From contig CAVOIB010000005.1 of NCBI GenBank assembly GCA_963695975.1, positions 1-64,000 of the forward strand: a stretch of DNA of 64,000 bases, in the 5' to 3' direction. This DNA comes from JBBQVZ01 sp963695975 (GTDB lineage: Bacteria > Actinomycetota > UBA4738 > HRBIN12). Made by a program: the position numbers and the translations under genes. The notes under the pieces were generated by a model. That model ran no database searches. It was not told the DNA's origin and worked only from the letters and a program-made list of their open reading frames with translations. Positions within the stretch are counted from its first letter, which is position 1, and every line of letters starts with the position of its first letter. Below, piece after piece: positions 50,194-57,440 of the stretch.

Positions 50194-51798
50194 ATGGATA
50201 CCGGTACCACGTACCCGCCGGAGGGTTCCGGCGCCCCCCGGCGTGGCTTGTTCGCTCGCCGGTCCGACGGTCCCGAGTCGTATGCGCAGCCCGACACGCT
50301 CGAGCAGGCCGTCGAAGAGCGGCTGGATGAAGGGCTCCGAACGATCGAAGAGCAGGCCGCGGCGCTCATGCGCGAGATCGCGGGAGAGATGTGGCGGGCG
50401 TCGGGCACCGACGTCGGCTCCGAGCAGGACCGGATCCTCAGCTTCCTCTCGCGCGACCAGGCGATCCGAAGCCTGATCGCCTCGAGCGACGACCGTTTCC
50501 AGGCGCTCGCGCTTCGGACGGCTCGTCTGGAGGATGCGCTCGCGGAGCTCGCCGAGAACGGGCGTGTGCTCGGTGAGGCGATGCAGCTTTCGGCGCGCTC
50601 GATCCACGAGATCGCGAACTCCCCCACCCTGCAGGGCGTGGAGTTGGTTCGCACACAGCTCGAGCAGGTAGAGCAGCACATCTCGGCGACGTTCCAGCAC
50701 CTGGACGAGCGTGATCACGCCCTCACCGGCGCGATCCAGGACAAGATCGTCGAGCACGGGGACCTGATCGCTCATGAGACGGGCCGGATCGTCGAGGCCA
50801 TGGAGAGCTACGTGCAGGGCGGTGCCGAGGCCATGGGACGGCTCGCGCAGCGGATCGAACAGCACGCCGCCGCGTTCGCCGCGCACGACGACACGCTGGC
50901 CGAGAAACTTCGCGCCACCGTGGCCGACGAAACCACCGAGATCGCCGAGCAGGTCCAGATGCTCGGCGAGCGTGTGGGGATCCAGGGCCGTACGAACCAG
51001 GAGCACCAGATCGCGATGGAGACCGCGCTGGAGACCCGCGTGATGGGGCTCGCGCAGCTGACCCGATCGGACTCCCAGGCGCTGCGCGAGCTCATCGATC
51101 GGAACGCGGCTGCGCAGGAAGAGCGGCTGAGCGAGATCGTGAACGAGCGGATGTCCACGTTGACGCTCGCGATGAGCTCGAGCCTCGAGCGGAACCTGGC
51201 GCAACTGTCCGAGCAGATCGAGTCACAGCTCGGGTCCGTGGCCGAGACCGTGGCGCTTCGAGCGGCGGAGGCGGCTGACATCGCGGTAGCGTCGACGTTC
51301 GATCAGACGCTCGAACGGCTCGATGGCTCGATCGCGTCCATCGACACCATGGGCACGACGCTCGTGGAGACGATCGTGGAGTCGCAGCAGCGGACCGAGG
51401 AACGGCGCGCGGCGCGGGTGGAGGAGGGCCTCGGGGCGCTCGCGAAGCTCATCCGGTCGGACAACCAGATCCTCGCCGAACGGATGTCGGCATCCACGGG
51501 CGCCGGCGACGCCGATGCGGCCAGGCAGACCCTGCGCGCGGTGAAGGAGCTCCAGGCCGGGCTCGGGGCGGACGTCCTCGGCTCGGTCGAACGCCGATTC
51601 CAGACGATGTCCGAGCAGCTCCACAAGGAGACCCAATCCACCGCCGAAGCGATGGTCAAAGTGGCCGAGGTCCTCGGCGAGAAGGTGGACCGGCTCTCCG
51701 TGCGCGTGGACGAAGGGGTCGGAGGCGACTTGCAGATCGTGATCGACCGCATGAGCGACGCGATCCAGGCGATGTCGGGGCGCGGGCGGCGCGAGTAG
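50194..51798 (+). CDS. Large coiled-coil protein of unknown function
   Basis: 534 residues, not recognised. After a short Gly/Pro/Arg-rich N-terminus (residues 1-35), nearly the whole protein is predicted helix rich in Ala, Glu, Gln, Leu and Arg with heptad spacing (for example ELAENGRVLGEAMQL, QVEQHISATFQHLDERD). It lacks membrane segments, Walker motifs and cysteines. Such repeats recall apolipoprotein-like or chemoreceptor-signalling coiled coils, but no signalling hairpin motif is visible. I chose the ATG at 50194; an ATG 16 codons upstream is possible. It faces tRNA-Trp divergently and converges on the MaoC pair. Confidence 0.7.
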   Translation: MDTGTTYPPEGSGAPRRGLFARRSDGPESYAQPDTLEQAVEERLDEGLRTIEEQAAALMREIAGEMWRASGTDVGSEQDRILSFLSRDQAIRSLIASSDDRFQALALRTARLEDALAELAENGRVLGEAMQLSARSIHEIANSPTLQGVELVRTQLEQVEQHISATFQHLDERDHALTGAIQDKIVEHGDLIAHETGRIVEAMESYVQGGAEAMGRLAQRIEQHAAAFAAHDDTLAEKLRATVADETTEIAEQVQMLGERVGIQGRTNQEHQIAMETALETRVMGLAQLTRSDSQALRELIDRNAAAQEERLSEIVNERMSTLTLAMSSSLERNLAQLSEQIESQLGSVAETVALRAAEAADIAVASTFDQTLERLDGSIASIDTMGTTLVETIVESQQRTEERRAARVEEGLGALAKLIRSDNQILAERMSASTGAGDADAARQTLRAVKELQAGLGADVLGSVERRFQTMSEQLHKETQSTAEAMVKVAEVLGEKVDRLSVRVDEGVGGDLQIVIDRMSDAIQAMSGRGRRE

Positions 51799-51806
51799 AG
51801 GGGGCG

Positions 51807-52232
51807 CTAATCGGCTAGGCGGACCAGCGCCTCGCCCTTGCGGATCGGGAACTCGGTCGTTCCTGCTCGATCGACGGTGACCCAGAGTTCGAGCGTCGCG
51901 GTCCGAGCTGCGTCGTCCAAGAACCGCACGCGCCCGCCGGCCACGATCTCTTCGTCCATGAACACGGGCGCCCGGAACTGAGCCGAGAACCGCTCGATGA
52001 GGGCGGGGTCGCCTGCCCAGTTGGCCACGCAGGCACCGAGGTGGGCCATGGTGAACATCCCGTGCGCGATGATCCCCGGGAACCCCGAGGCCCGAGCCGC
52101 ATCGTCGTCCTGGTGCAGAGGGTTCAGGTCGCCGCCGAGCTCCGCGTAGCTCCGCACATCCTCCCGTGTGACGACCCGAGCGAGGGAAGGAACATCATCG
52201 CCCTCCCGGAGTGCGCCGAACCGCACGGTCAC
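51807..52232 (-). CDS. MaoC-like dehydratase (HadB-like subunit)
   Basis: 141 residues with a hot-dog fold. The hydratase-2 motif is GDLNPLHQDDDAARASGFPG then IIAHGMFTMAHLG; the Asp and His of this block are the catalytic pair in (R)-hydratases and in mycobacterial HadB. The GTG start overlaps the neighbouring gene as GTGA. Position between tRNA-Trp and rpmG equals that of hadB in mycobacteria, where HadAB dehydrates FAS-II hydroxyacyl-ACP. Whether this organism makes comparable long fatty acids is not known. Confidence 0.85.
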   Translation of the reverse strand: MTVRFGALREGDDVPSLARVVTREDVRSYAELGGDLNPLHQDDDAARASGFPGIIAHGMFTMAHLGACVANWAGDPALIERFSAQFRAPVFMDEEIVAGGRVRFLDDAARTATLELWVTVDRAGTTEFPIRKGEALVRLAD

Positions 52233-52618
52233 CCGTCCATCCCTCGCTCGATCAAGGTGGAGCGCGTGGTGGCAGCGATCTCACCGTCGGACCCACGCAT
52301 CGACATCTCTACAGTGAGGAACCCGTTGCCGCCCTTGTGACGGATCGCCGCGATGCGCGACTCTACGGTCAGGACCTCCCCGACCAGGAGCGGCCGTCGA
52401 AACTCGTACTCCTGGCTGCCATGGACGACCCGGCCGAAGTCCAGTCCCAGATCCGGGTCCCCGAACATCGCGGGGAAGAGGGCGAACTCTGCAGCGGACA
52501 GGAACGTCGGCGGCACACCTTCCAATGAGCCGAAGAGCTCCGCGAACGCGCGCACCCGTTCCTCGGCGAGCTCGAAGGCCACCGGGCCGTAGACCTTCCC
52601 CTCGGCCGCCTCGTTCAC
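52229..52618 (-). CDS. MaoC-like N-terminal hot-dog protein (HadA-like subunit)
   Basis: 129 residues. YGPVAFELAEERVRAFAELF, PPTFLSAAEFALFPAMFGDP and LDFGRVVHGSQEYEFRRPL match the non-catalytic HadA/HadC partner; no hydratase DxxxxH block is present. It must pair with the HadB-like product. I used the GTG at 52618; a GTG eight codons upstream is possible. The response regulator on the other strand starts 88 bases away. Confidence 0.78.
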   Translation of the reverse strand: MNEAAEGKVYGPVAFELAEERVRAFAELFGSLEGVPPTFLSAAEFALFPAMFGDPDLGLDFGRVVHGSQEYEFRRPLLVGEVLTVESRIAAIRHKGGNGFLTVEMSMRGSDGEIAATTRSTLIERGMDG

Positions 52619-52706
52619 GCGGCGCACGCTACCGGTGCGCACCCCGATCCCGCAAGGACTCGATATGCGTGATTCTGTCCGCCATCCGGCCTACGATTCG
52701 TCGCGT

Positions 52707-53435
52707 ATGATCGCCCAAGCCCGCATCAGCGTCGTGATCGTCGACGATCATCGCGCCTTCGGTGAGGCGCTCGCGATCGCCCTTGAGAAGGAGCATGACC
52801 TGGAGGTCGTGGCCGTGACGGCGGACGGAGCCGAGGCCGTACACGTCGCCGCCGAGGTGCGGCCGGACGTGATCCTGTTGGACCTGGAGATGCCGGGGAT
52901 GGGCGGGCTGGAGGCGTCTCCACGCATCCGCGAGGCTTCCGAAGGCACCACGATCATCATCCTCACCGGCTCCGAGGACACGCTGGCCCACGGCCGGGCC
53001 GTGGAGGCCGGTGCCCACGGATTCCTGCAGAAGACCGCGGCGATCGGGGAGGTCGCCGACGCGGTCCGCCGGGCGCATAGCGGAGGATCGCTCAACCCGC
53101 AGGACGAGGTCGCAGCGGCGCTTGAGCGGGTGCGTCGCGCTCGAACACGCAACGGCGATATGAAGCGGCGACTCGATCGCCTCACGCCTCGCGAGCTCGA
53201 GATCCTCCAGCTGCTGTCGGACGGGCGTTCGCCGGACGACATCGCCGTCGAGCTGGGTGTCAGCCGTCACACGCTCCGCACGCATGTTCAGAACGTGCTG
53301 ATGAAGCTCGGTGTCCACTCGAAACTGGATGCGATCGTCGCGGCGATCCGTCACGGGAAGGTTCAGACGCTCGCCCTGACGGACGACGCTGCACCGCTCC
53401 GCGAACCGCAGTCGGCCGACGCCGACGACGCGTGA
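52707..53435 (+). CDS. NarL/LuxR-type response regulator (orphan)
   Basis: 242 residues. The receiver has acidic Asp13/Asp14, the phospho-acceptor Asp59 in LLDLEMPGMGG and the Thr/Lys switch region ILTGSED...FLQKTA. The C-terminal LuxR helix-turn-helix has LTPRELEILQLLSDGRSPDD and VSRHTLRTHVQNVLMKLGV. A TACGAT box 12 bases before the ATG suggests a near-leaderless mRNA. No histidine kinase is nearby. It is inserted between the HadA-like gene and rpmG, on the opposite strand. Confidence 0.93.
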   Translation: MIAQARISVVIVDDHRAFGEALAIALEKEHDLEVVAVTADGAEAVHVAAEVRPDVILLDLEMPGMGGLEASPRIREASEGTTIIILTGSEDTLAHGRAVEAGAHGFLQKTAAIGEVADAVRRAHSGGSLNPQDEVAAALERVRRARTRNGDMKRRLDRLTPRELEILQLLSDGRSPDDIAVELGVSRHTLRTHVQNVLMKLGVHSKLDAIVAAIRHGKVQTLALTDDAAPLREPQSADADDA

Positions 53436-53438
53436 GCC

Positions 53439-53603
53439 CTACCGCGTCTCGCGGTGAAGCGTGTGCCTGCGGTCCCACCGGCAATACTTCTTCAGCTCGA
53501 TGCGATCGCGGTCGTTCACACGGTTCTTGACGGTGTTGTAGTTGCGCCGCTTGCACTCGGTGCACGCGAGCGTGATCTTCGGGCGGTTGTCACCCTTCGC
53601 CAT
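53439..53603 (-). CDS. rpmG: 50S ribosomal protein L33 with incomplete zinc site
   Basis: 54 residues. PKITLACTECKRRNYNT and RIELKKYCRWDRRHTLHRET are L33. Zinc-binding L33 has two CxxC pairs; here the first is kept (Cys14, Cys17) while the second is Cys41-x2-Asp44, giving only three Cys ligands. The ATG shares a base with the stop of the 67-codon gene (TGATG). Confidence 0.97.
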   Translation of the reverse strand: MAKGDNRPKITLACTECKRRNYNTVKNRVNDRDRIELKKYCRWDRRHTLHRETR

Positions 53604-53806
53604 CAGTCGTTCTCCTCCATCGCCACCCGAACAGCGTTCACGAACGCTGGCTCGCCACGTCGCTCCTTCACGACCGCCCAGACCTCGGGACAATGTGCAT
53701 CGGCCATCCCGAGATGCGCGCGGATCGCCCGATCCAACATCCGCTTGTCCGCGGGCGTCGGGTCAGTGGGAAGAAGCTCCCCGAGTTGTCTTGTGTAGCA
53801 GCTCAT
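53603..53806 (-). CDS. Unknown 67-residue protein coupled to tuf and rpmG
   Basis: 67 residues, not recognised. It is hydrophilic and mostly helical (KRMLDRAIRAHLGMADAH, CPEVWAVVKERRG) with two cysteines and no membrane segment. Its ATG overlaps the tuf stop as ATGA, and its stop overlaps the rpmG start as TGATG, so it is clearly translated with them. The other tuf copy has no such downstream gene; its corresponding frame ends after four codons. Confidence 0.68.
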   Translation of the reverse strand: MSCYTRQLGELLPTDPTPADKRMLDRAIRAHLGMADAHCPEVWAVVKERRGEPAFVNAVRVAMEEND

Positions 53807-54988
53807 TTCAGGATCTTCGTCACACGGCCGGCACCCACGGTGCGGCCGCCCTCGCGGATCGCGAACCGCAGGCCCTCTTCCATGGCGATGGGCGCGATCA
53901 TCTCGACGGTCATCTCCACGTTGTCCCCGGGCATCACCATCTCCACGCCCTCGGGCAGGTTGGCGGTGCCGGTGACGTCGGTCGTGCGGAAGTAGAACTG
54001 GGGCCGGTAGCCGTTGAAGAACGGGGTGTGCCGGCCGCCTTCGTCCTTGCTCAAGATGTAGACCTGGGCGGTGAAGTTCGTGTGGGGGGTGATCGAGCCG
54101 GGCTTGGCGAGCACCTGGCCGCGCTCGACCTCGTCCTTGTCGATGCCCCGCAGCAAGATCCCCACGTTGTCCCCGGCCTGGACCTCGTCCAAGAGCTTGC
54201 GGAACATCTCGAGGTCGGTGGCCACGGTCTTGCGCGTGTCGTGGATCCCGACGATCTCGACCTCACTCATCTTGGCGAGGGTCCCCTGCTCGACGCGGCC
54301 GGTGACCACGGTCCCGCGGCCGGTGATCGAGAAGACGTCTTCGATCGGCATCAGGAACGGCTTCTCGGTGTCGCGCACGGGCTCGGCGATGTAGGTGTCG
54401 CAGGCGGCCATCAGCTCGTCGATCTTGCTAACCCAGGTCTCGTCTCCCTCGAGGGCCTTGAGCGCCGAGACCTGGATCACGGGGGTGTCGTCGCCGGGGA
54501 ACTCGTAGGAGGTGAGGAGCTCGCGCACCTCGAGCTCCACGAGCTCCAACAGCTCGGGGTCATCGACCATGTCGCACTTGTTGAGCGCGACCACGATGTA
54601 GGGGACGCCGACCTGGCGGGCCAGAAGGACGTGCTCGCGCGTCTGGGGCATGGGGCCGTCGGCGGCCGATACCACCAGGATCGCGCCGTCGATCTGGGCG
54701 GCGCCGGTGATCATGTTCTTGATGTAGTCGGCGTGACCGGGCATGTCGACGTGGGCGTAGTGGCGGTTCTCGGTCTCGTACTCCACGTGGGCGATCGCGA
54801 TCGTGATGCCTCGCTCACGCTCTTCGGGCGCCTTGTCGATCTCGTCGAACGGCGTGAACTGGGCCAGGCCCTTGTCGGCCTGGCGCTTGGTGATCGCCGC
54901 CGTGAGCGTCGTCTTGCCGTGGTCGATGTGTCCCATCGTGCCGATGTTCACGTGGGGCTTGGTCCGCTCGAACTTCTGCTTGGCCATC
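53801..54988. repeat. 1188-base direct repeat, copy 2 (tuf)
   Basis: Second copy of the repeat at 31381-32568. The surroundings differ fully: tRNA genes upstream and the 67-codon gene downstream, which argues against an assembly artefact. Confidence 0.92.
53803..54987 (-). CDS. tuf: Elongation factor Tu (second copy)
   Basis: 394 residues, identical in DNA and protein to the str-operon copy at 31383-32567, including the unusual DMPGHADY. It starts ATG with its own upstream region and lies behind tRNA-Met and tRNA-Thr, an arrangement like the tRNA-tufB unit of E. coli. Downstream it is coupled to the 67-residue gene and rpmG. Confidence 0.99.
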   Translation of the reverse strand: MAKQKFERTKPHVNIGTMGHIDHGKTTLTAAITKRQADKGLAQFTPFDEIDKAPEERERGITIAIAHVEYETENRHYAHVDMPGHADYIKNMITGAAQIDGAILVVSAADGPMPQTREHVLLARQVGVPYIVVALNKCDMVDDPELLELVELEVRELLTSYEFPGDDTPVIQVSALKALEGDETWVSKIDELMAACDTYIAEPVRDTEKPFLMPIEDVFSITGRGTVVTGRVEQGTLAKMSEVEIVGIHDTRKTVATDLEMFRKLLDEVQAGDNVGILLRGIDKDEVERGQVLAKPGSITPHTNFTAQVYILSKDEGGRHTPFFNGYRPQFYFRTTDVTGTANLPEGVEMVMPGDNVEMTVEMIAPIAMEEGLRFAIREGGRTVGAGRVTKILK

Positions 54989-55026
54989 GCATTCCTCCGA
55001 GGTCGTGCGTCGATCGACCGGCGTCT

Positions 55027-55101
55027 TGGTAGCGGCGGGTGGAATCGAACCACCGACACAGCGATTATGAGCCGCTTGCTCTGCCTCTGAGCTACGCCGC
55101 C
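55027..55101 (-). tRNA. tRNA-Met (CAT anticodon)
   Basis: A 75-base cloverleaf with encoded CCA end. GGCGGCG pairs with CGCCGCT (first pair G-U), the anticodon loop is CTCATAA with CAT, and GTGGTTCGATTCCACC is the T arm. Neighbouring tRNA-Thr and rpmG match the actinobacterial thrT-metT unit, so elongator Met is the best call; Ile2 (modified CAT) cannot be excluded. The G1-U72 pair is noted. Confidence 0.9.
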
Positions 55102-55165
55102 GTGTTCGGGGAGCGAGTCTACCTGCGGCGATGCCCGTGCGGCACCACCGACGGCGATCCGTTCC

Positions 55166-55239
55166 GAGCCGGAGCGGGGAATCGAACCCCGGACCTCCTC
55201 CTTACCATGGAGGCGCTCTGCCGACTGAGCTACTCCGGC
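55166..55239 (-). tRNA. tRNA-Thr (GGT anticodon)
   Basis: A 74-base cloverleaf. Acceptor GCCGGAG pairs with CTCCGGC, the anticodon stem CCTCC/GGAGG holds loop ATGGTAA with anticodon GGT, and CGGGGTTCGATTCCCCG is the T arm. CCA is not encoded. A TATCAT box nine bases upstream (55249-55254) may be the -10 of the tRNA-tuf transcript, but no convincing -35 was found. Confidence 0.95.
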
Positions 55240-55297
55240 GGCCGGCAGATGATAGCAACGACCAGGTTGACGACCGCCGACCTGCGACCATGGCGCG

Positions 55298-55759
55298 ATG
55301 CGCCGACTTCTACTCGTCGTGGTGCCCCTGAGCCTGGTCGGCTGCGCGCGCGCGACGCCGTCGGACGGCACCGCGCCGATCACCGCGGTCACGCTCCACG
55401 GGAGTCAGGGACCGGTGCCCGTCCAGGTGGAAGAGGCGAACTCCCCCGCCGAGCGGGAGCAGGGGTTGATGGGACGGACGTCGCTCGGGGCGAACGAGGG
55501 CATGGTCTTCACGTTCCGCGACGTCGCCGATGGACCGGTCACCGCAACCTTCTGGATGAGGGACACGCACATCCCGCTGTCGATCGCGTTCTGGAACGCC
55601 GACGGGACGATCCTGGCCATCCGCGACATGGCTCCGTGCCGGACCGACACGTGTCCCTCGTACGGATCGCCCGCCCCGTTCGTCGGGGCGCTCGAGGTCA
55701 CCCAGGGCTTCTTCGAGGAACATGGGATACGTGAAGGGGACCGGATCGATCTCGCCTGA
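55298..55759 (+). CDS. DUF192 lipoprotein
   Basis: 153 residues. A lipoprotein signal peptide with LVGC lipobox (Cys16) is followed by a DUF192 domain: AEREQGLMGRTSLGANEGMV, TFWMRDTHIPLSIAFWNADG and the C-terminal GALEVTQGFFEEHGI. The family is widespread, extracytoplasmic and of unknown biochemical function. It is divergent from tRNA-Thr and overlaps the next gene. Confidence 0.88.
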   Translation: MRRLLLVVVPLSLVGCARATPSDGTAPITAVTLHGSQGPVPVQVEEANSPAEREQGLMGRTSLGANEGMVFTFRDVADGPVTATFWMRDTHIPLSIAFWNADGTILAIRDMAPCRTDTCPSYGSPAPFVGALEVTQGFFEEHGIREGDRIDLA

Positions 55760-56063
55760 CGACTGTCTGCTTTGCACGGCGAAGCGTGTGAGCGACTGGC
55801 ATCACGAGGACGACGAATGCTGGGTCGCGGACTGCGTCGTGTGCCGGACCCCCATGGTCGTCTGGCGGGTGCACGGCCTCCCCGAGCCAGAACTCGAGGC
55901 GCGTCTGCTCGCCCACCTCGAGCGGATCGCTGCCGGCCGCTATGGAGAGGAGGGCTACTACGTAGACGCGGAACGACGGCGCATCCCCGACCACTGGCAC
56001 GCCCACGCGCGTCCCGCCGGAGGGTTCTTCGACCCGGCCAGCGATCTGTACGGCCGCTACTGA
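55722..56063 (+). CDS. Small Cys-rich unknown protein
   Basis: 113 residues. The first half has DDCLLCTAKRVSDWHHEDDE then CWVADCVVC, i.e. CxxC (15,18), Cys33 and CxxC (38,41) with nearby His, a likely zinc or metal site, followed by TPMVVWRVHG. The second half has aromatic residues and ends ASDLYGRY. Family not recognised; it resembles zinc-ribbon-containing HIT-like small proteins only loosely. The ATG overlaps the DUF192 gene by 38 bases; a GTG three codons on shortens that to 29. Confidence 0.62.
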   Translation: MGYVKGTGSISPDDCLLCTAKRVSDWHHEDDECWVADCVVCRTPMVVWRVHGLPEPELEARLLAHLERIAAGRYGEEGYYVDAERRRIPDHWHAHARPAGGFFDPASDLYGRY

Positions 56064-56078
56064 TCCGCACCCGATGTT

Positions 56079-56097
56079 GCGAACGTGTGACGTTCGC
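56079..56097. promoter_or_regulatory. Perfect palindrome, candidate operator of the sulfate operon
   Basis: GCGAACGT-GTG-ACGTTCGC is an 8-bp perfect inverted repeat with a 3-base centre, 33 bases upstream of the sbp -35 box. There is no following T-run, so it is a better candidate for a dimeric regulator site than for a terminator of the preceding gene. Confidence 0.5.
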
Positions 56098-56129
56098 GTG
56101 GATGGGCGTTCAGCCCCGGTCGGATGCCC

Positions 56130-56158
56130 TTGACACTCTAAGGTTCGGCCGGTATCTC
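56130..56158 (+). promoter_or_regulatory. Promoter of sbp-cysTWA
   Basis: A perfect -35 TTGACA (56130-56135), a 17-base spacer and TATCTC (56153-56158). Start near 56165 gives a leader of about 168 bases before the sbp ATG, unusually long for this window. Confidence 0.65.
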
Positions 56159-56208
56159 TGTACGCGTCGCGATCGACCGGAGTGCCCGGAGATACGCGAC
56201 TCGAGCAC

Positions 56209-56238
56209 CTCGGGAGCGACGCTTCACATCCTCCCGGG
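56209..56238 (+). other. Hairpin in the sbp leader
   Basis: CTCGGGAG (56209-56216) can pair with CTCCCGGG (56231-56238), eight pairs including one G-U, around a 14-base loop. It lies mid-leader, well before the GAAAGGAG ribosome-binding site. The leader does not match the SAM-I/IV consensus I know, so I do not call a riboswitch. Confidence 0.35.
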
Positions 56239-56332
56239 AACGACGGAAGAGATCTTCTTTCGGTTGACCGGACCACCGGAGGCCGAGTACCCCAGGCCCC
56301 CGGCATCTGCCGGCTGATCGAAAGGAGTTCGG

Positions 56333-57436
56333 ATGTCCATCCGTACCCGAAGGTTCCTCGGCCTCGCCGTGGCCGGCCTTCTCGTCGCACTTGCGGCGTG
56401 CAGCTCCAACGGTGGCGACAGCGCCGCCAGCGCAAGCGGAGATGGCAGCGGCAGCGCCGATTGCACCCCGGCAGACAGCCCCGTCATCACGCTGGCCGCC
56501 TACAGCAACGTCTACGACGTGTACGGCAAGCTCATCTCGACGTTCCAGGGAGACTGGGCGGACGCGCACGACGGCCAGCAGGTGATCTTCTCGACCTCGT
56601 TCGGAGGCAGCACGACGCAGGCACAGAACGTCGTGAACGGCTTCCCCGCGGACGTCGTGGCACTGTCGCTCGACCCCGACGTGCAGTCGATCCAGGACGC
56701 CGGGCTCATCACGCACGACTGGAAGACCGACGCCGAGAATGGCATCGTCGCCACGTCCGTGGTCGTGTTCGACGTCCGGCCCGGCAATCCGAAGAACATC
56801 ACCGACTGGAACGACCTCACACAGCCCGGGCTGCAGATCCTCACGCCCGACCCGGCGCAGAGCGGCGGGGCGAAGTGGAACATCGTCGGCGCCTACGGCG
56901 CCTCGATGCGGGGAAAGGTCCCCGGTTACACAGCGAACAACCAGGCGGACGCGCAGAAACTGCTCACGGGCATCTTCAGCAACGTCACGGTGATGGACAA
57001 GAGCGCGAACGACTCCATCAAGAACTTCCAGGCCGGTAACGGTGATGTCGCGATCACCTACGAGTACGCGGTCCTCGCGGCTCAGCACTCCGGGCTTCCG
57101 GACGAGATGGTGATCCCGCCGTCGACGGTCGCGATCCAGACGCCGGTGGCCGTGGTCGACAAGAACGCCGAGGCGCACTGCGTCGATGACATCGCGAACG
57201 CGTTCGTGGAGTTCCTCCACACGCCCGACGCCGCGGCGATCTACGACACCGTCGGATACGAACGTCCGGTCGATCTCAAGAAAGCACAGGCCGGCAAGGG
57301 CGTCGAGACCACGTTCGAAGCAGTCCAGGACCTGTTCACCACGGATGACCTCGGCGGCTGGGACACGCTGTTGAACGACACCGTGTTCGGCCCAGACGGG
57401 GCGTTCACGCTGGCACAGCAGGACGCACAGGGATAG
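56333..57436 (+). CDS. sbp: Sulfate/thiosulfate-binding lipoprotein
   Basis: 367 residues. A lipoprotein signal peptide ends in LAAC (Cys23). The mature part has LAAYSNVYDVYGKLISTF, SFGGSTTQAQNV and DVVALSLDPDVQSIQDAG, features of Sbp/CysP proteins, with PDPAQSGGAKWN as the second ligand-binding segment. It delivers sulfate to the CysTWA importer encoded next. GAAAGGAG lies just before the ATG. Confidence 0.92.
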   Translation: MSIRTRRFLGLAVAGLLVALAACSSNGGDSAASASGDGSGSADCTPADSPVITLAAYSNVYDVYGKLISTFQGDWADAHDGQQVIFSTSFGGSTTQAQNVVNGFPADVVALSLDPDVQSIQDAGLITHDWKTDAENGIVATSVVVFDVRPGNPKNITDWNDLTQPGLQILTPDPAQSGGAKWNIVGAYGASMRGKVPGYTANNQADAQKLLTGIFSNVTVMDKSANDSIKNFQAGNGDVAITYEYAVLAAQHSGLPDEMVIPPSTVAIQTPVAVVDKNAEAHCVDDIANAFVEFLHTPDAAAIYDTVGYERPVDLKKAQAGKGVETTFEAVQDLFTTDDLGGWDTLLNDTVFGPDGAFTLAQQDAQG

Positions 57437-57440
57437 AGCA

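Noticed and set aside
56079..56097. Palindrome as an intrinsic terminator of the Cys-rich gene
   Set aside because: No T-run follows on either strand and it lies just upstream of a good promoter.
56159..56332. SAM riboswitch before the sulfate operon
   Set aside because: The leader is long and can fold, but I do not see the conserved SAM-I/IV core segments.
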